A stretch of 7,146 bases of DNA, from positions 1 to 7,146 of the forward strand of contig DAOVYA010000070.1 of NCBI GenBank assembly GCA_030635865.1, given 5' to 3'. Made by a program: the position numbers and the translations under genes. Numbering within the stretch: position 1 is the first letter of the stretch; each line of letters begins with the position of its first letter. This document shows positions 1 through 6,075 of this stretch, in pieces. Below the pieces are notes generated by a model. That model did not search any database, was not told the origin of the DNA, and was given only the letters and a program-made list of their open reading frames with translations. The stretch comes from Gammaproteobacteria bacterium. GTDB lineage: Bacteria > Pseudomonadota > Gammaproteobacteria > UBA9214.

Positions 1-36
1 AAGTAACAAGCTCAAGCCCAAGATTATTTTGTTCAT
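1..36 (-). CDS. N-terminus of a probable exported or lipoprotein gene (partial, runs off left edge)
   Basis: Only 12 codons are visible, reading MNKIILGLSLLL from an ATG at 36 down to the window edge. A short basic start followed by an unbroken hydrophobic run is how Sec or lipoprotein signal peptides begin. A Shine-Dalgarno-like AGCAGG lies at 46-51, 9 nt before the ATG, and decides this start. An in-frame ATG at 57 (MTSRQSF...) has no ribosome site. The frame is open upstream to a stop at 103-105. The gene has the same orientation as yheT but is separated from it by 182 nt, so it is probably a separate unit. A plus-strand frame open from 2 to 97 overlaps it but lacks a start inside the window and is less likely. 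Nothing can be said of its function. Confidence 0.5.
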   Translation of the reverse strand, partial: MNKIILGLSLLL

Positions 37-69
37 AAATGATTGCCTGCTGGTCATTGTGGGTACGCT

Positions 70-86
70 TCCGGTGCGCAACCGGA
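70..86. other. Small hairpin upstream of the leftmost gene
   Basis: TCCGGT (70-75) and ACCGGA (81-86) form a perfect 6-bp stem with the 5-nt loop GCGCA. On the plus strand it is followed by a T-rich stretch (87-95), so it resembles a weak terminator in that direction. On the minus strand it would sit in the start of the leader of the signal-peptide gene. Role unknown. Confidence 0.35.
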
Positions 87-114
87 TTATTTCTTCATAA
101 GATCAAGTCTTTAA
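86..114 (-). promoter_or_regulatory. Possible sigma70 promoter for the leftmost gene
   Basis: On the minus strand a TTAAAG (109-114, 3/6 to the -35 consensus) is followed after 17 nt by AATAAT (86-91, 5/6 to the -10 consensus). This would give a leader of about 43 nt before the ATG at 36. The -35 match is weak. An AT-rich tract at 159-206 is an alternative promoter region, but I found no well-spaced hexamer pair in it. Confidence 0.3.
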
Positions 115-128
115 TCGGCTGCGGCACG

Positions 129-157
129 GCGGGCTTGAGCGGCCTGCAGGAGCCCGC
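129..157. other. GC-rich inverted repeat after yheT
   Basis: GCGGGCT (129-135) pairs perfectly with AGCCCGC (151-157) across a 15-nt loop that itself contains the palindrome CCTGCAGG. It lies 62 nt past the yheT stop. There is no T-tract on the minus-strand side, so it is not a standard intrinsic terminator for yheT. It could protect a 3' end or be a leader structure of the next gene. The stretch 37-218 holds no other gene that I can support. Confidence 0.35.
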
Positions 158-218
158 TAATATATTTATAATAAACAGCAATATACATGTTATAACTAAT
201 AGCGTTTAGAGGTGCCTC

Positions 219-1211
219 TCATGGCGTTTGGAGGTGACGCGTGCCAGGTACACAGCCGGGTTCAGCCAGGAACCGGAGGATGCGTTGTTCAAGCCAGTAT
301 TGCGGATCCAGCGGGTTGGTGCCCGAGATAAAACCGACATGGCCACCATGGCTGGCCAGTTCCAGCGTGACTGCTGCTGCCAGTTCGGACTCACGCGGAA
401 GCGCATCGGCGGGCAGGAAAGGATCATCTTTTGCCTGGATAATCAAAGTCGGAGTGTGAATGTATTTCAGGAACTGTTTACTGCTGGATTGTGTGTAGTA
501 ATCATCAACATTACGGAACCCGTGTAACGGTGCCGTAATCTGGTCATCAAACTGTCTGAATGTGCGTAGTTCGTGCAAGCGTTCCAGTGGAACCGGTGGT
601 GGATGGCGTTCCGCCTTTTTCCTGACCGAGTTCCTGAGCTTTGTCAGCAGGTGACGCTGGTAAATTCTTGAAAGGCCTTTTTCGAGATTTAATGCCGCGC
701 TGTTGAGATCGAGCGGAACAGAGATTGCGATGGCGCAGTGTAGTGGAGATGCGCCTGCCTGTTCTCCCAGCCACTTGAGCAAGACGTTACCGCCAAGTGA
801 AAAGCCGATGACAGCAAGCGGCCTGCCGGGATGGTTTTCCAGGATATGCTTCACGACGAAATCGAGGTCCCCGGTTTCCCCGGAATGATAACTGCGCGCA
901 AGACGGTTTGGTTCATCGCTGCAGTTACGGAAATACATCAGCCCCGCATTATAATTTTCCTGTGCGAGGGTCGTTAACAGGCCACCGGTATAATGTGATT
1001 CCAGCGACCCTTCGAGGCCGTGCAGAACCAGCACGACTTTACCATCGGGTTTATCTGTCCATTCCAGATCAATGAAATCACCATCGGGAAGTTCAACGCG
1101 TTCGCGAGTCAGTGGCGGGACAATTCTGCGTCGGCAGAGCGAGGGAAATAATGTTTGCCGGTGTGGTCCGCGCAACCACCATGCCGGTGTAAATGCGCTG
1201 GATGTGATCAC
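219..1211 (-). CDS. yheT: YheT-family alpha/beta hydrolase
   Basis: This 330-residue protein belongs to the COG0429/YheT (ABHD1/3-like) hydrolases, cytoplasmic enzymes whose bacterial substrate is not settled. Visible landmarks are ELPDGDFIDLEW (40-51), the oxyanion-loop HGLEGS (64-69), YHSGETGD (108-115), the nucleophile elbow GFSLGGN (136-142, Ser138), FDDQITAPLHGF (221-232), the acid region IIQAKDDPF (257-265, Asp262/263) and the catalytic His segment HGGHVGF (288-294). All of these align with E. coli YheT from memory, and the length is normal. The start is GTG; the frame remains open upstream into acs with no ATG and no clear Shine-Dalgarno site. It begins 29 nt after the acs stop on the same strand, so it is probably co-transcribed with acs and may rely on translation of acs. 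The family assignment is secure, the enzymatic function is not. Confidence 0.92.
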   Translation of the reverse strand: MITSSAFTPAWWLRGPHRQTLFPSLCRRRIVPPLTRERVELPDGDFIDLEWTDKPDGKVVLVLHGLEGSLESHYTGGLLTTLAQENYNAGLMYFRNCSDEPNRLARSYHSGETGDLDFVVKHILENHPGRPLAVIGFSLGGNVLLKWLGEQAGASPLHCAIAISVPLDLNSAALNLEKGLSRIYQRHLLTKLRNSVRKKAERHPPPVPLERLHELRTFRQFDDQITAPLHGFRNVDDYYTQSSSKQFLKYIHTPTLIIQAKDDPFLPADALPRESELAAAVTLELASHGGHVGFISGTNPLDPQYWLEQRILRFLAEPGCVPGTRHLQTP

Positions 1212-1240
1212 CCGCGGTGTACCGGTCGGGATGCAGGTCT

Positions 1241-3178
1241 TCAGGAGGCGATTCGGTTCTGAATCAGGTCATCCACAACGGCAGGATCGGCCAGCGTAGA
1301 GGTATCCCCCAGTGAATCCATCTCGTTGGCTGCAATTTTTCGCAGAATCCGGCGCATGATCTTGCCGGACCGGGTTTTTGGCAGGCCTGGCGCCCACTGG
1401 ATGATATCCGGCGTTGCGATTGGGCCGATTTCCTTGCGCACATGGGCGATCAGTTCCTTGCGCAACTCGTCATCAGGCTCAATGCCGTTGAAGAGGGTTA
1501 CATAGGCATAGATTCCCTGGCCCTTGATGTCATGCGGGTAGCCGACAATGGCAGCCTCCGCGACAGCCGGGTGTAATACCAGCGCACTCTCCAGTTCAGC
1601 CGTGCCAAGGTTGTGCCCCGAGACAATCAATACGTCGTCCACGCGCCCGGTGATCCAGTAATAACCATCTTCATCACGGCGGGCGCCATCCCCGGTAAAG
1701 TACATGCCGGGAAATGCGCTGAAGTAGGTATCGATAAAACGCTGATGATCGCCGTACACGCCGCGCATTTGCCCCGGCCAGGGATGTGTGATGACGAGGT
1801 TGCCCTCGGCAGCGCCCTCCAGGATGTTGCCCTCGCCGTCGACAATGGCCGGCATTACACCGAAAAAGGGTCGTGAGGCTGACCCGGGTTTCATGCGCAT
1901 GGCGCCGGGTACCGGTGTAATCATGATGCCGCCGGTTTCGGTTTGCCACCAGGTATCGACAATCGGGCAGTGCGCCTCACCAACCGTATGGTAATACCAC
2001 TCCCAGGCTTCCGGGTTGATGGGTTCGCCGACGGTACCCAGCAGGCGCAGGCTGTCGCGTGCTGTATCGGTAACCGGTTTATCACCCATGCGCATGAGTG
2101 CGCGCAATGCGGTTGGTGCGGTGTAGAAGATGTTGACCTTGTGCTTGTCGCAAACCTGCCAGAAACGTGAAGCATTCGGGTAGGTTGGTACGCCTTCAAA
2201 TACCAGCGAGATGGCGCCGTTGGCAAGCGGGCCATAGACAATATAGGAATGTCCGGTCACCCAGCCGACGTCCGCCGTGCACCAGTAGATGTCACCCTCA
2301 TGGTAGTCGAATACGTATTTGTGGGTGATGGCTGCATACAACAGGTAACCGCCTGTGGTATGCAGTACGCCCTTGGGTTTTCCCGTTGAACCGGATGTGT
2401 AAAGAATGAACAGCGGGTCTTCCGCATCCATTATCTCGACCGGGCAGTCATTTGACACGGCTGCCGTGGCTTCGTGATACCAGATATCACGATCTTCATT
2501 CCATGTAATGTCACCGCCGGTACGGCGCAGGGTCAGTACCGTGTGTACATTGGGACAGGACTGCAGTGCTTCATCAACATTGCTCTTCAGTGGAACGTGC
2601 TTGCCGCCGCGCATGCCTTCATCGGCGGTAATGACCGTCTGACAGTCCGAGTCAAGAATACGGTCCTTGATGGATTCCGCTGAAAAGCCGCCGAAAACGA
2701 CCGAGTGTACGGCGCCGATACGCGCACAGGCGAGCATGGCGTATACGGCTTCCGGGACCATCGGCATGTAGATGCATACCCGGTCGCCTTTTTTTACATT
2801 GCGTGATTTCAGTACATTCGCCAGCCGGCAAACGTGCTCATGCATTTCACTGTAGGTAATGGTTAGATCATCAGCCGGATCATCACCTTCCCAGATCAGG
2901 GCGGTCTGGTCGCCGCGCGTATCCAGGTGCCGGTCAACGCAGTTATAACAGGCATTCAGCCTGCCACCTTCAAACCAGCGAATATGTCCCTTGCTGTAGT
3001 CCCAGTCGAGCACATTGTCCCAGGGTTTGTCCCAGCTGAGGAACTGCTCTGCCTGCGTGGCCCAGAACCCGGCAGGATCAGTGACCGACTGCTCATACAT
3101 TGCCTGGAACTGTTCGGCGTCAAGATGTGCGCGCCGGGCAAATTCGGCCGGGATATCGTAGCTTGTGCTCTCAGACAT
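1241..3178 (-). CDS. acs: Acetyl-CoA synthetase (AMP-forming)
   Basis: Acs makes acetyl-CoA from acetate, ATP and CoA through acetyl-AMP. The 645-residue product has the usual family length. Key parts are the phosphate-binding loop [11 protein letters not shown] (260-270), [12 protein letters not shown] (381-392), [10 protein letters not shown] (408-417, where Trp411 matches the Trp414 of Salmonella Acs that closes the acetate pocket), the hinge region [15 protein letters not shown] (511-525), and the C-terminal [11 protein letters not shown] (600-610), where Lys606 matches the catalytic, acetylatable Lys609. The ATG at 3178 ([10 protein letters not shown]) is chosen over an ATG 19 codons upstream because GGAG lies 7 nt before it (3186-3189) and family proteins start here; the longer version reads into repeat DNA. 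An oddity is Asn523 where Salmonella has Arg526. Its promoter appears to lie at 3379-3406, and yheT follows closely. Confidence 0.97.
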   Translation of the reverse strand: MSESTSYDIPAEFARRAHLDAEQFQAMYEQSVTDPAGFWATQAEQFLSWDKPWDNVLDWDYSKGHIRWFEGGRLNACYNCVDRHLDTRGDQTALIWEGDDPADDLTITYSEMHEHVCRLANVLKSRNVKKGDRVCIYMPMVPEAVYAMLACARIGAVHSVVFGGFSAESIKDRILDSDCQTVITADEGMRGGKHVPLKSNVDEALQSCPNVHTVLTLRRTGGDITWNEDRDIWYHEATAAVSNDCPVEIMDAEDPLFILYTSGSTGKPKGVLHTTGGYLLYAAITHKYVFDYHEGDIYWCTADVGWVTGHSYIVYGPLANGAISLVFEGVPTYPNASRFWQVCDKHKVNIFYTAPTALRALMRMGDKPVTDTARDSLRLLGTVGEPINPEAWEWYYHTVGEAHCPIVDTWWQTETGGIMITPVPGAMRMKPGSASRPFFGVMPAIVDGEGNILEGAAEGNLVITHPWPGQMRGVYGDHQRFIDTYFSAFPGMYFTGDGARRDEDGYYWITGRVDDVLIVSGHNLGTAELESALVLHPAVAEAAIVGYPHDIKGQGIYAYVTLFNGIEPDDELRKELIAHVRKEIGPIATPDIIQWAPGLPKTRSGKIMRRILRKIAANEMDSLGDTSTLADPAVVDDLIQNRIAS

Positions 3179-3185
3179 GGGTGTG

Positions 3186-3189
3186 CTCC
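3186..3189 (-). promoter_or_regulatory. Ribosome binding site of acs
   Basis: GGAG on the minus strand, 7 nt before the ATG at 3178. It fixes the acs start and lies just outside the palindromic repeat that ends at 3199, so the site itself is not part of that hairpin. Confidence 0.7.
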
Positions 3190-3198
3190 GGTTCTTGT

Positions 3199-3351
3199 CC
3201 AGGGGGGCTCTGATTAATCGGAATATTCCTGTCATTGCGAGCGTAGCGCGGCAATCTCCTGAATCTGGCAGCAGACTTCAGGTTCGCACATGAATGAGAT
3301 TGCCGCGTCGCTGCATTCCTTGCAATGACGAATAAATCAGAGCTCCCCTGG
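3199..3351. repeat. Nested palindromic repeat in the acs leader
   Basis: A 153-bp element made of concentric inverted repeats. The outer arms 3199-3218 and 3332-3351 match at 18 of 20 positions. Inside them GTCATTGC (3231-3238) pairs with GCAATGAC (3322-3329), and CGCGGCAATCTC (3247-3258) pairs perfectly with 3296-3307. A hairpin at 3258-3282 (stems of 10 and 11 nt, loop GCAG) lies in the middle, and GGAATATTCC (3220-3229) is a palindrome in its own right. The core GTCATTGCGAG...GCAATCTC is one I recognise from dispersed palindromic repeats in many bacterial genomes; read as protein it yields the VIARNAATRQS-type peptides common among false hypothetical proteins. It carries no transposase, so it is best seen as a non-autonomous, MITE- or REP-like element. 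Transcribed from the acs promoter it would form a long hairpin ending 9 nt upstream of the acs ribosome site. Confidence 0.85.
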
Positions 3352-3378
3352 TGCATTGGTGATTTTCAGTGACCCTTG

Positions 3379-3406
3379 ATTATAGTCATGCAGGGCCATG
3401 CGCCAA
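3379..3406 (-). promoter_or_regulatory. sigma70-type promoter of acs-yheT
   Basis: On the minus strand TTGGCG (3401-3406, 4/6 to consensus) is followed by a 16-nt spacer and a perfect TATAAT (3379-3384). It begins 2 nt past the gluQ stop codon and points at acs. Transcription should start near 3372, giving a leader of about 195 nt that contains the whole palindromic repeat. No CRP-like operator is obvious to me next to it. Confidence 0.65.
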
Positions 3407-3407
3407 G

Positions 3408-4328
3408 TCATAATTTATGTAAAGAGGCATAGGGTGGGGCCGCCGTGATTGACCGTGTTGCAGGGAGTGATCCGGTATTCCAGTGTTCAATGGCCCACTG
3501 CCAGAGTTCTGCCTGGCTTGCGTCCTCTACGGACTCGGGCAGTTGCTGGTTCAGGAAGGCAAGTACATCACATAATAATGTCGGCCAGTTGCCGGGCTCG
3601 ACGGCCTGTGCATGTGTCTGTTTACTGAGTTTTTCGTTTTCCTCGTTCACGGCAACCGGTATATGCAGATAGGCCGGGAGCGGGTAGCCAAGCAGTTTTT
3701 GCAGGTAAACTTGCCTCGGGGTGGAATCGAACAGGTCGGCACCACGCACGACATGACTGATATCCTGGTCGGCATCATCAACCACAACGGCAAGTTGGTA
3801 GGCAACCAGTTGATCGGCCCGCCTGACAGTAAAGTCACCAACGTCCTTGCCAAGACGCTGCAGGAGCCTGCCATGCAGCCTGTCCCTGATCGTAATTTCG
3901 CTGTCGTAGACCTGTACACGAATGGAACGTGCACTGCGCCCCTGTGGAATGCCGGAACGACAGGTCCCGGGGTATACATTCCCGGCACCTGATTTCATCG
4001 AACTGTCGGCAATTTCCTTGCGGGTGCAGGCGCAGCCGTAGATATGACCCGAGCGTTCCAGTGCAGCAAGGGCGTCATCATAATAGTGGGCGCGTTGACT
4101 TTGATAGACAACGGGACCATCCCAGTGCATGCCAAGTGCTTCCAGTGTATGCAGGATGTCATCTGCTGCGCCGGGGATTTCGCGTGGCGGATCCAGGTCT
4201 TCCATGCGCAAAAACCATTCGCCCTGGTTATGACGTGCATCAAGATAGCTGCTGACAGCTGCGATGAGTGATCCAAAATGCAGTGGACCGGTAGGTGAGG
4301 GGGCAAATCGACCGCGGTACGTGTTCAT
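3408..4328 (-). CDS. gluQ: Glutamyl-queuosine tRNA(Asp) synthetase
   Basis: GluQ-RS is a shortened paralogue of glutamyl-tRNA synthetase that lacks the anticodon-binding domain. It activates glutamate and attaches it to queuosine at position 34 of tRNA(Asp). The 306-residue length fits the family. Seen here are RFAPSPTGPLHFGSL (7-21) with the HIGH-like LHFG, RMEDLDPPR (41-49), zinc-ligand candidates Cys99, Cys101, Tyr119 and Cys123 in the CxC...YxxxC pattern, DxxxRGADLFDSTPRQ (190-206 region), and the KMSKS-equivalent EKLSKQT (232-238). The ATG at 4328 starts the conserved MNTYRGRFAPSPTG; only a weak GAAG precedes it. It follows dksA at 118 nt with an intrinsic terminator between them, the arrangement known from enterobacteria, where gluQ is expressed by readthrough from dksA. 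I saw no good gluQ promoter of its own. Confidence 0.95.
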   Translation of the reverse strand: MNTYRGRFAPSPTGPLHFGSLIAAVSSYLDARHNQGEWFLRMEDLDPPREIPGAADDILHTLEALGMHWDGPVVYQSQRAHYYDDALAALERSGHIYGCACTRKEIADSSMKSGAGNVYPGTCRSGIPQGRSARSIRVQVYDSEITIRDRLHGRLLQRLGKDVGDFTVRRADQLVAYQLAVVVDDADQDISHVVRGADLFDSTPRQVYLQKLLGYPLPAYLHIPVAVNEENEKLSKQTHAQAVEPGNWPTLLCDVLAFLNQQLPESVEDASQAELWQWAIEHWNTGSLPATRSITAAPPYASLHKL

Positions 4329-4390
4329 TACACGCTTCGTTTCAGACCCGGGGACATTACCGCGACTCCATGCTCAGGTGCTGTGCGGGT

Positions 4391-4418
4391 TTGATAAAAA
4401 AGCCGGCATAAGCCGGCT
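4391..4418 (-). terminator. Intrinsic terminator between dksA and gluQ
   Basis: Read on the minus strand, AGCCGGC (4418-4412) and GCCGGCT (4407-4401) form a perfect 7-bp stem with the 4-nt loop TTAT, followed at once by a T-run down to 4396. It starts about 29 nt after the dksA stop and 73 nt before the gluQ ATG ends its leader. It should cut most dksA transcripts and limit gluQ expression to readthrough. Confidence 0.85.
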
Positions 4419-4446
4419 GTTCCTGATACGTAATGCATATTACGGG

Positions 4447-5055
4447 TTAACCCATCTGTTTTTCCCGGATTTCATCAAGGATCTTGCAGTCGATACAGAG
4501 TGTAGCCGTGGGCCGGGCTTCAAGCCGTGTAATGCCAATTTCTATACCGCAGGCTTCACAGAAACCAAACGACTCACTGTCAAGGTTGCGTATTGATTCG
4601 TCAATTTTCCTGATTAATTTGCGCTCACGGTCACGCGCGCGTAACTCCATACTGAATTCGGACTCCTGGGTAGCACGGTCGTTTGGGTCCGGGAAGTTGG
4701 CTGCGTCATCCTGCATGTGATGAACCGTACGATCCACTTCTTCCATCAGGCTTCTTTTCCATGCCAGCAGTATATTCCTGAAATGTGTAATCTGGTTTTC
4801 ATTCATGTACTCCTCGCCCTTCTTCGCCTTATACGCGGCGATACCGGGAACCGGACCAATCTGTGATGAGGGCGATTTTTTGCCGGCCGCCTTCTTTGCA
4901 GCTGCCTTCTTCTTCGGCGCTGCCTTCTTCTTCAGTGCTGCTTTCTTCTTCGGCGCGGCTTTCTTTACGGCGGCCTTTTTAACCGTCGTCTTTTTCTTAA
5001 CGGCTTTTTTCTTCGCCGTTGCCTTTGACTTTACTGCTTTCTTTTTTACCGCCAT
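4447..5055 (-). CDS. dksA: RNA polymerase-binding factor DksA with a lysine/alanine-rich N-terminal tail
   Basis: DksA inserts a coiled coil into the secondary channel of RNA polymerase and, with ppGpp, controls rRNA and biosynthetic promoters. Residues from about 67 onward align almost throughout with the 151-residue E. coli protein: [17 protein letters not shown] (80-96), the coiled-coil tip FPDPNDRA (121-128; Asp123, Asp126 and Ala128 match Asp71, Asp74 and Ala76), [11 protein letters not shown] (141-151), and the zinc finger Cys166, Cys169, Cys187 and Cys190. Residues 1-60 are an extra tail with 28 Lys, 18 Ala and no acidic residue, resembling histone H1 C-termini. It ends at a [11 protein letters not shown] linker. 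The ATG at 5055 has GGGGA 8 nt upstream. An internal ATG at residue 84 also follows a GAGGAG sequence and would give a shorter protein without the tail, but it would lose conserved residues. The gene lies upstream of gluQ, as in relatives. Confidence 0.96.
   Translation of the reverse strand: MAVKKKAVKSKATAKKKAVKKKTTVKKAAVKKAAPKKKAALKKKAAPKKKAAAKKAAGKKSPSSQIGPVPGIAAYKAKKGEEYMNENQITHFRNILLAWKRSLMEEVDRTVHHMQDDAANFPDPNDRATQESEFSMELRARDRERKLIRKIDESIRNLDSESFGFCEACGIEIGITRLEARPTATLCIDCKILDEIREKQMG
4901..4954 (-). repeat. Three 18-bp tandem units within the dksA tail
   Basis: Units at 4901-4918, 4919-4936 and 4937-4954 share the plus-strand pattern GCTGCCTTCTTCTTCGGC with two changes in the second unit and one in the third. 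They encode the hexapeptides [12 protein letters not shown] and AAPKKK (residues 33-50). Because units are multiples of three, gain or loss would change tail length without a frameshift. Confidence 0.8.
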
Positions 5056-5063
5056 GTAAACTA

Positions 5064-5068
5064 TCCCC
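5064..5068 (-). promoter_or_regulatory. Ribosome binding site of dksA
   Basis: GGGGA on the minus strand, 8 nt before the ATG at 5055. It supports translation from the long form that includes the lysine-rich tail. Confidence 0.5.
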
Positions 5069-5110
5069 GGTTGGAGCTATCTCAAAGTATTGTTTAAACA
5101 AGAATTTTAA

Positions 5111-5134
5111 ATTATCCATTAACTGTTTGCGGGT
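5111..5134 (-). promoter_or_regulatory. Possible dksA promoter
   Basis: On the minus strand GATAAT (5111-5116, 5/6 to the -10 consensus) is preceded after 18 nt by a poor -35 match, TTCAAT, just beyond 5134. A start near 5104 would give a leader of about 48 nt that includes the perfect palindrome TTGTTTAAACAA (5090-5101). The -10 overlaps one arm of the CCATTAAC inverted repeat. The assignment is tentative. Confidence 0.35.
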
Positions 5135-5155
5135 ATTGAAACAGACGGTTAATGG
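5116..5155. promoter_or_regulatory. Candidate operator or hairpin in the dksA/cbbY-like intergenic region
   Basis: CCATTAAC (5116-5123) and GTTAATGG (5148-5155) are a perfect 8-bp inverted pair. Continuing inward, TGTTT (5124-5128) matches AAACA (5139-5143) once a 4-nt insertion is allowed. This could be a dimeric regulator site or an imperfect hairpin. It overlaps the possible dksA -10. The rest of the 240-bp divergent region holds no gene that I can support and no convincing plus-strand promoter. Confidence 0.35.
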
Positions 5156-5280
5156 CCACAGGGGCGTTATTTATACGCCACTTTGGCTATTAGTCAAGAA
5201 CGGAAACAGGTATAAAACAGGCGTTTTTCAGTGCCGCAAGCATGCCGTAGTCGTGCGTGTGTGCAAGCCCGGAATAATAT

Positions 5281-5287
5281 GAGGAAG
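5281..5287 (+). promoter_or_regulatory. Ribosome binding site of the CbbY-like gene
   Basis: GAGGAAG lies 8 nt before the ATG at 5296 and fixes that start. Confidence 0.7.
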
Positions 5288-5295
5288 ATTGTTGA

Positions 5296-6075
5296 ATGAA
5301 ATCAAAACTCGAGGCGCTCTTGCTGGATGTGGATGGAACCCTTGCAGATACCGAGGAAGTTCATCGACAGGCATTTAACTTGGCCTTCGCGAGGGCCGGA
5401 CTGGATTGGGTCTGGGGGCAGGACCTGTATCACGACTTGCTCTCGGTCACCGGCGGCAAGGAGCGTATCCGCTACTTCCTGGACCGGGACCGGCCTGATG
5501 TCAGTTTACCGGGTGATGCCGATGCCTTTATCGCGCAGTTACATCGCAGCAAGACGGAATTTTATGTCGCCATGCTTGCAGATGGTACTGTGCCGTTGCG
5601 GCCGGGTATCGAACGCCTGATAAGAGATGCGAAAGCGCATGGCCTGCGGCTGGCAATTGTAACGACCACCTCTCCGGAGAATGTTACCGCACTGTTTGAG
5701 CACAGTTTTGGTGACAATGTCGCAGACTGGTTTGACGTGATTGCAGCCGGGGGAGTCGTGCTGAATAAAAAGCCGGCGCCGGATATTTACGAATACGCCC
5801 TGTCGGAACTGGGCCTTGATGCCGGGCAATGTATTGCGATCGAGGACTCGGCCAATGGTCTGGCATCGGCCCGTGCAGCCGGTGTCGCCACATTGATAAC
5901 GGTAAACCGCTATACAGAAGACCATGATTTTGCCGGGGCGGCAGTGGTGCTCGATCATCTCGGTGAGCCCGCTCTGCCGTGCCGGATGATGCAGGGTGAT
6001 TTACAGCCCGGAGCGTTTGTCGACACCATCTACCTGCAAAGACTGCATGCACATTGCCAGGTTGCCCGGGCATGA
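5296..6075 (+). CDS. cbbY: CbbY-like HAD-superfamily phosphatase
   Basis: A 259-residue HAD phosphatase. The motifs are in order: DVDGTLADTEEVHRQAF (11-27) with nucleophile Asp11 and acid/base Asp13, the cap signature TGGKERI (52-58), HRSKTEFYV (83-91), motif II IVTTTSPENV (121-130), motif III Lys158/Lys159 in NKKPAPDIY (157-165), and motif IV IEDSANGLASARAAG (182-196). The cap signature and the overall pattern match proteobacterial CbbY, which dephosphorylates xylulose-1,5-bisphosphate, a misfire product that blocks Rubisco. A related beta-phosphoglucomutase or phosphoglycolate phosphatase is less likely given TGGKERI. A roughly 30-residue C-terminal stretch after 229 is not one I can match. 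No other cbb genes are in view. It overlaps the next gene by 4 bp (ATGA), so the two are translationally coupled. Confidence 0.85.
   Translation: MKSKLEALLLDVDGTLADTEEVHRQAFNLAFARAGLDWVWGQDLYHDLLSVTGGKERIRYFLDRDRPDVSLPGDADAFIAQLHRSKTEFYVAMLADGTVPLRPGIERLIRDAKAHGLRLAIVTTTSPENVTALFEHSFGDNVADWFDVIAAGGVVLNKKPAPDIYEYALSELGLDAGQCIAIEDSANGLASARAAGVATLITVNRYTEDHDFAGAAVVLDHLGEPALPCRMMQGDLQPGAFVDTIYLQRLHAHCQVARA

Noticed and set aside
2..100. A plus-strand frame open from the left edge to a TAA at 98-100, as a possible gene end
   Set aside because: It is only 32 codons long with no recognisable motif, and the minus-strand frame has a ribosome site and signal-peptide-like start. It cannot be excluded without more sequence.
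228..527. Plus-strand frames antisense to yheT, acs and gluQ
   Set aside because: They lack ribosome sites and motifs and lie opposite genes with strong family signatures.
3179..3235. A 19-residue N-terminal extension of Acs
   Set aside because: It reads into the repeat element. The ATG at 3178 has a ribosome site and matches the usual Acs N-terminus.
3171..3356. A 61-codon minus-strand frame across the acs upstream region
   Set aside because: It is a translation of the palindromic repeat (VIARNAATRQS-type peptide), a well-known source of false hypothetical proteins, and it overlaps the acs start and ribosome site.
4901..4954. Tandem repeats considered as CRISPR or minisatellite DNA
   Set aside because: The units are contiguous without spacers and lie in frame inside a coding region, so they are protein-level repeats.
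4805..5059. An 84-codon plus-strand frame rich in Ala and Phe
   Set aside because: It is the antisense of the lysine/alanine tail of dksA (AAG and GCC codons read as CTT and GGC). Its membrane-like look is an artefact.
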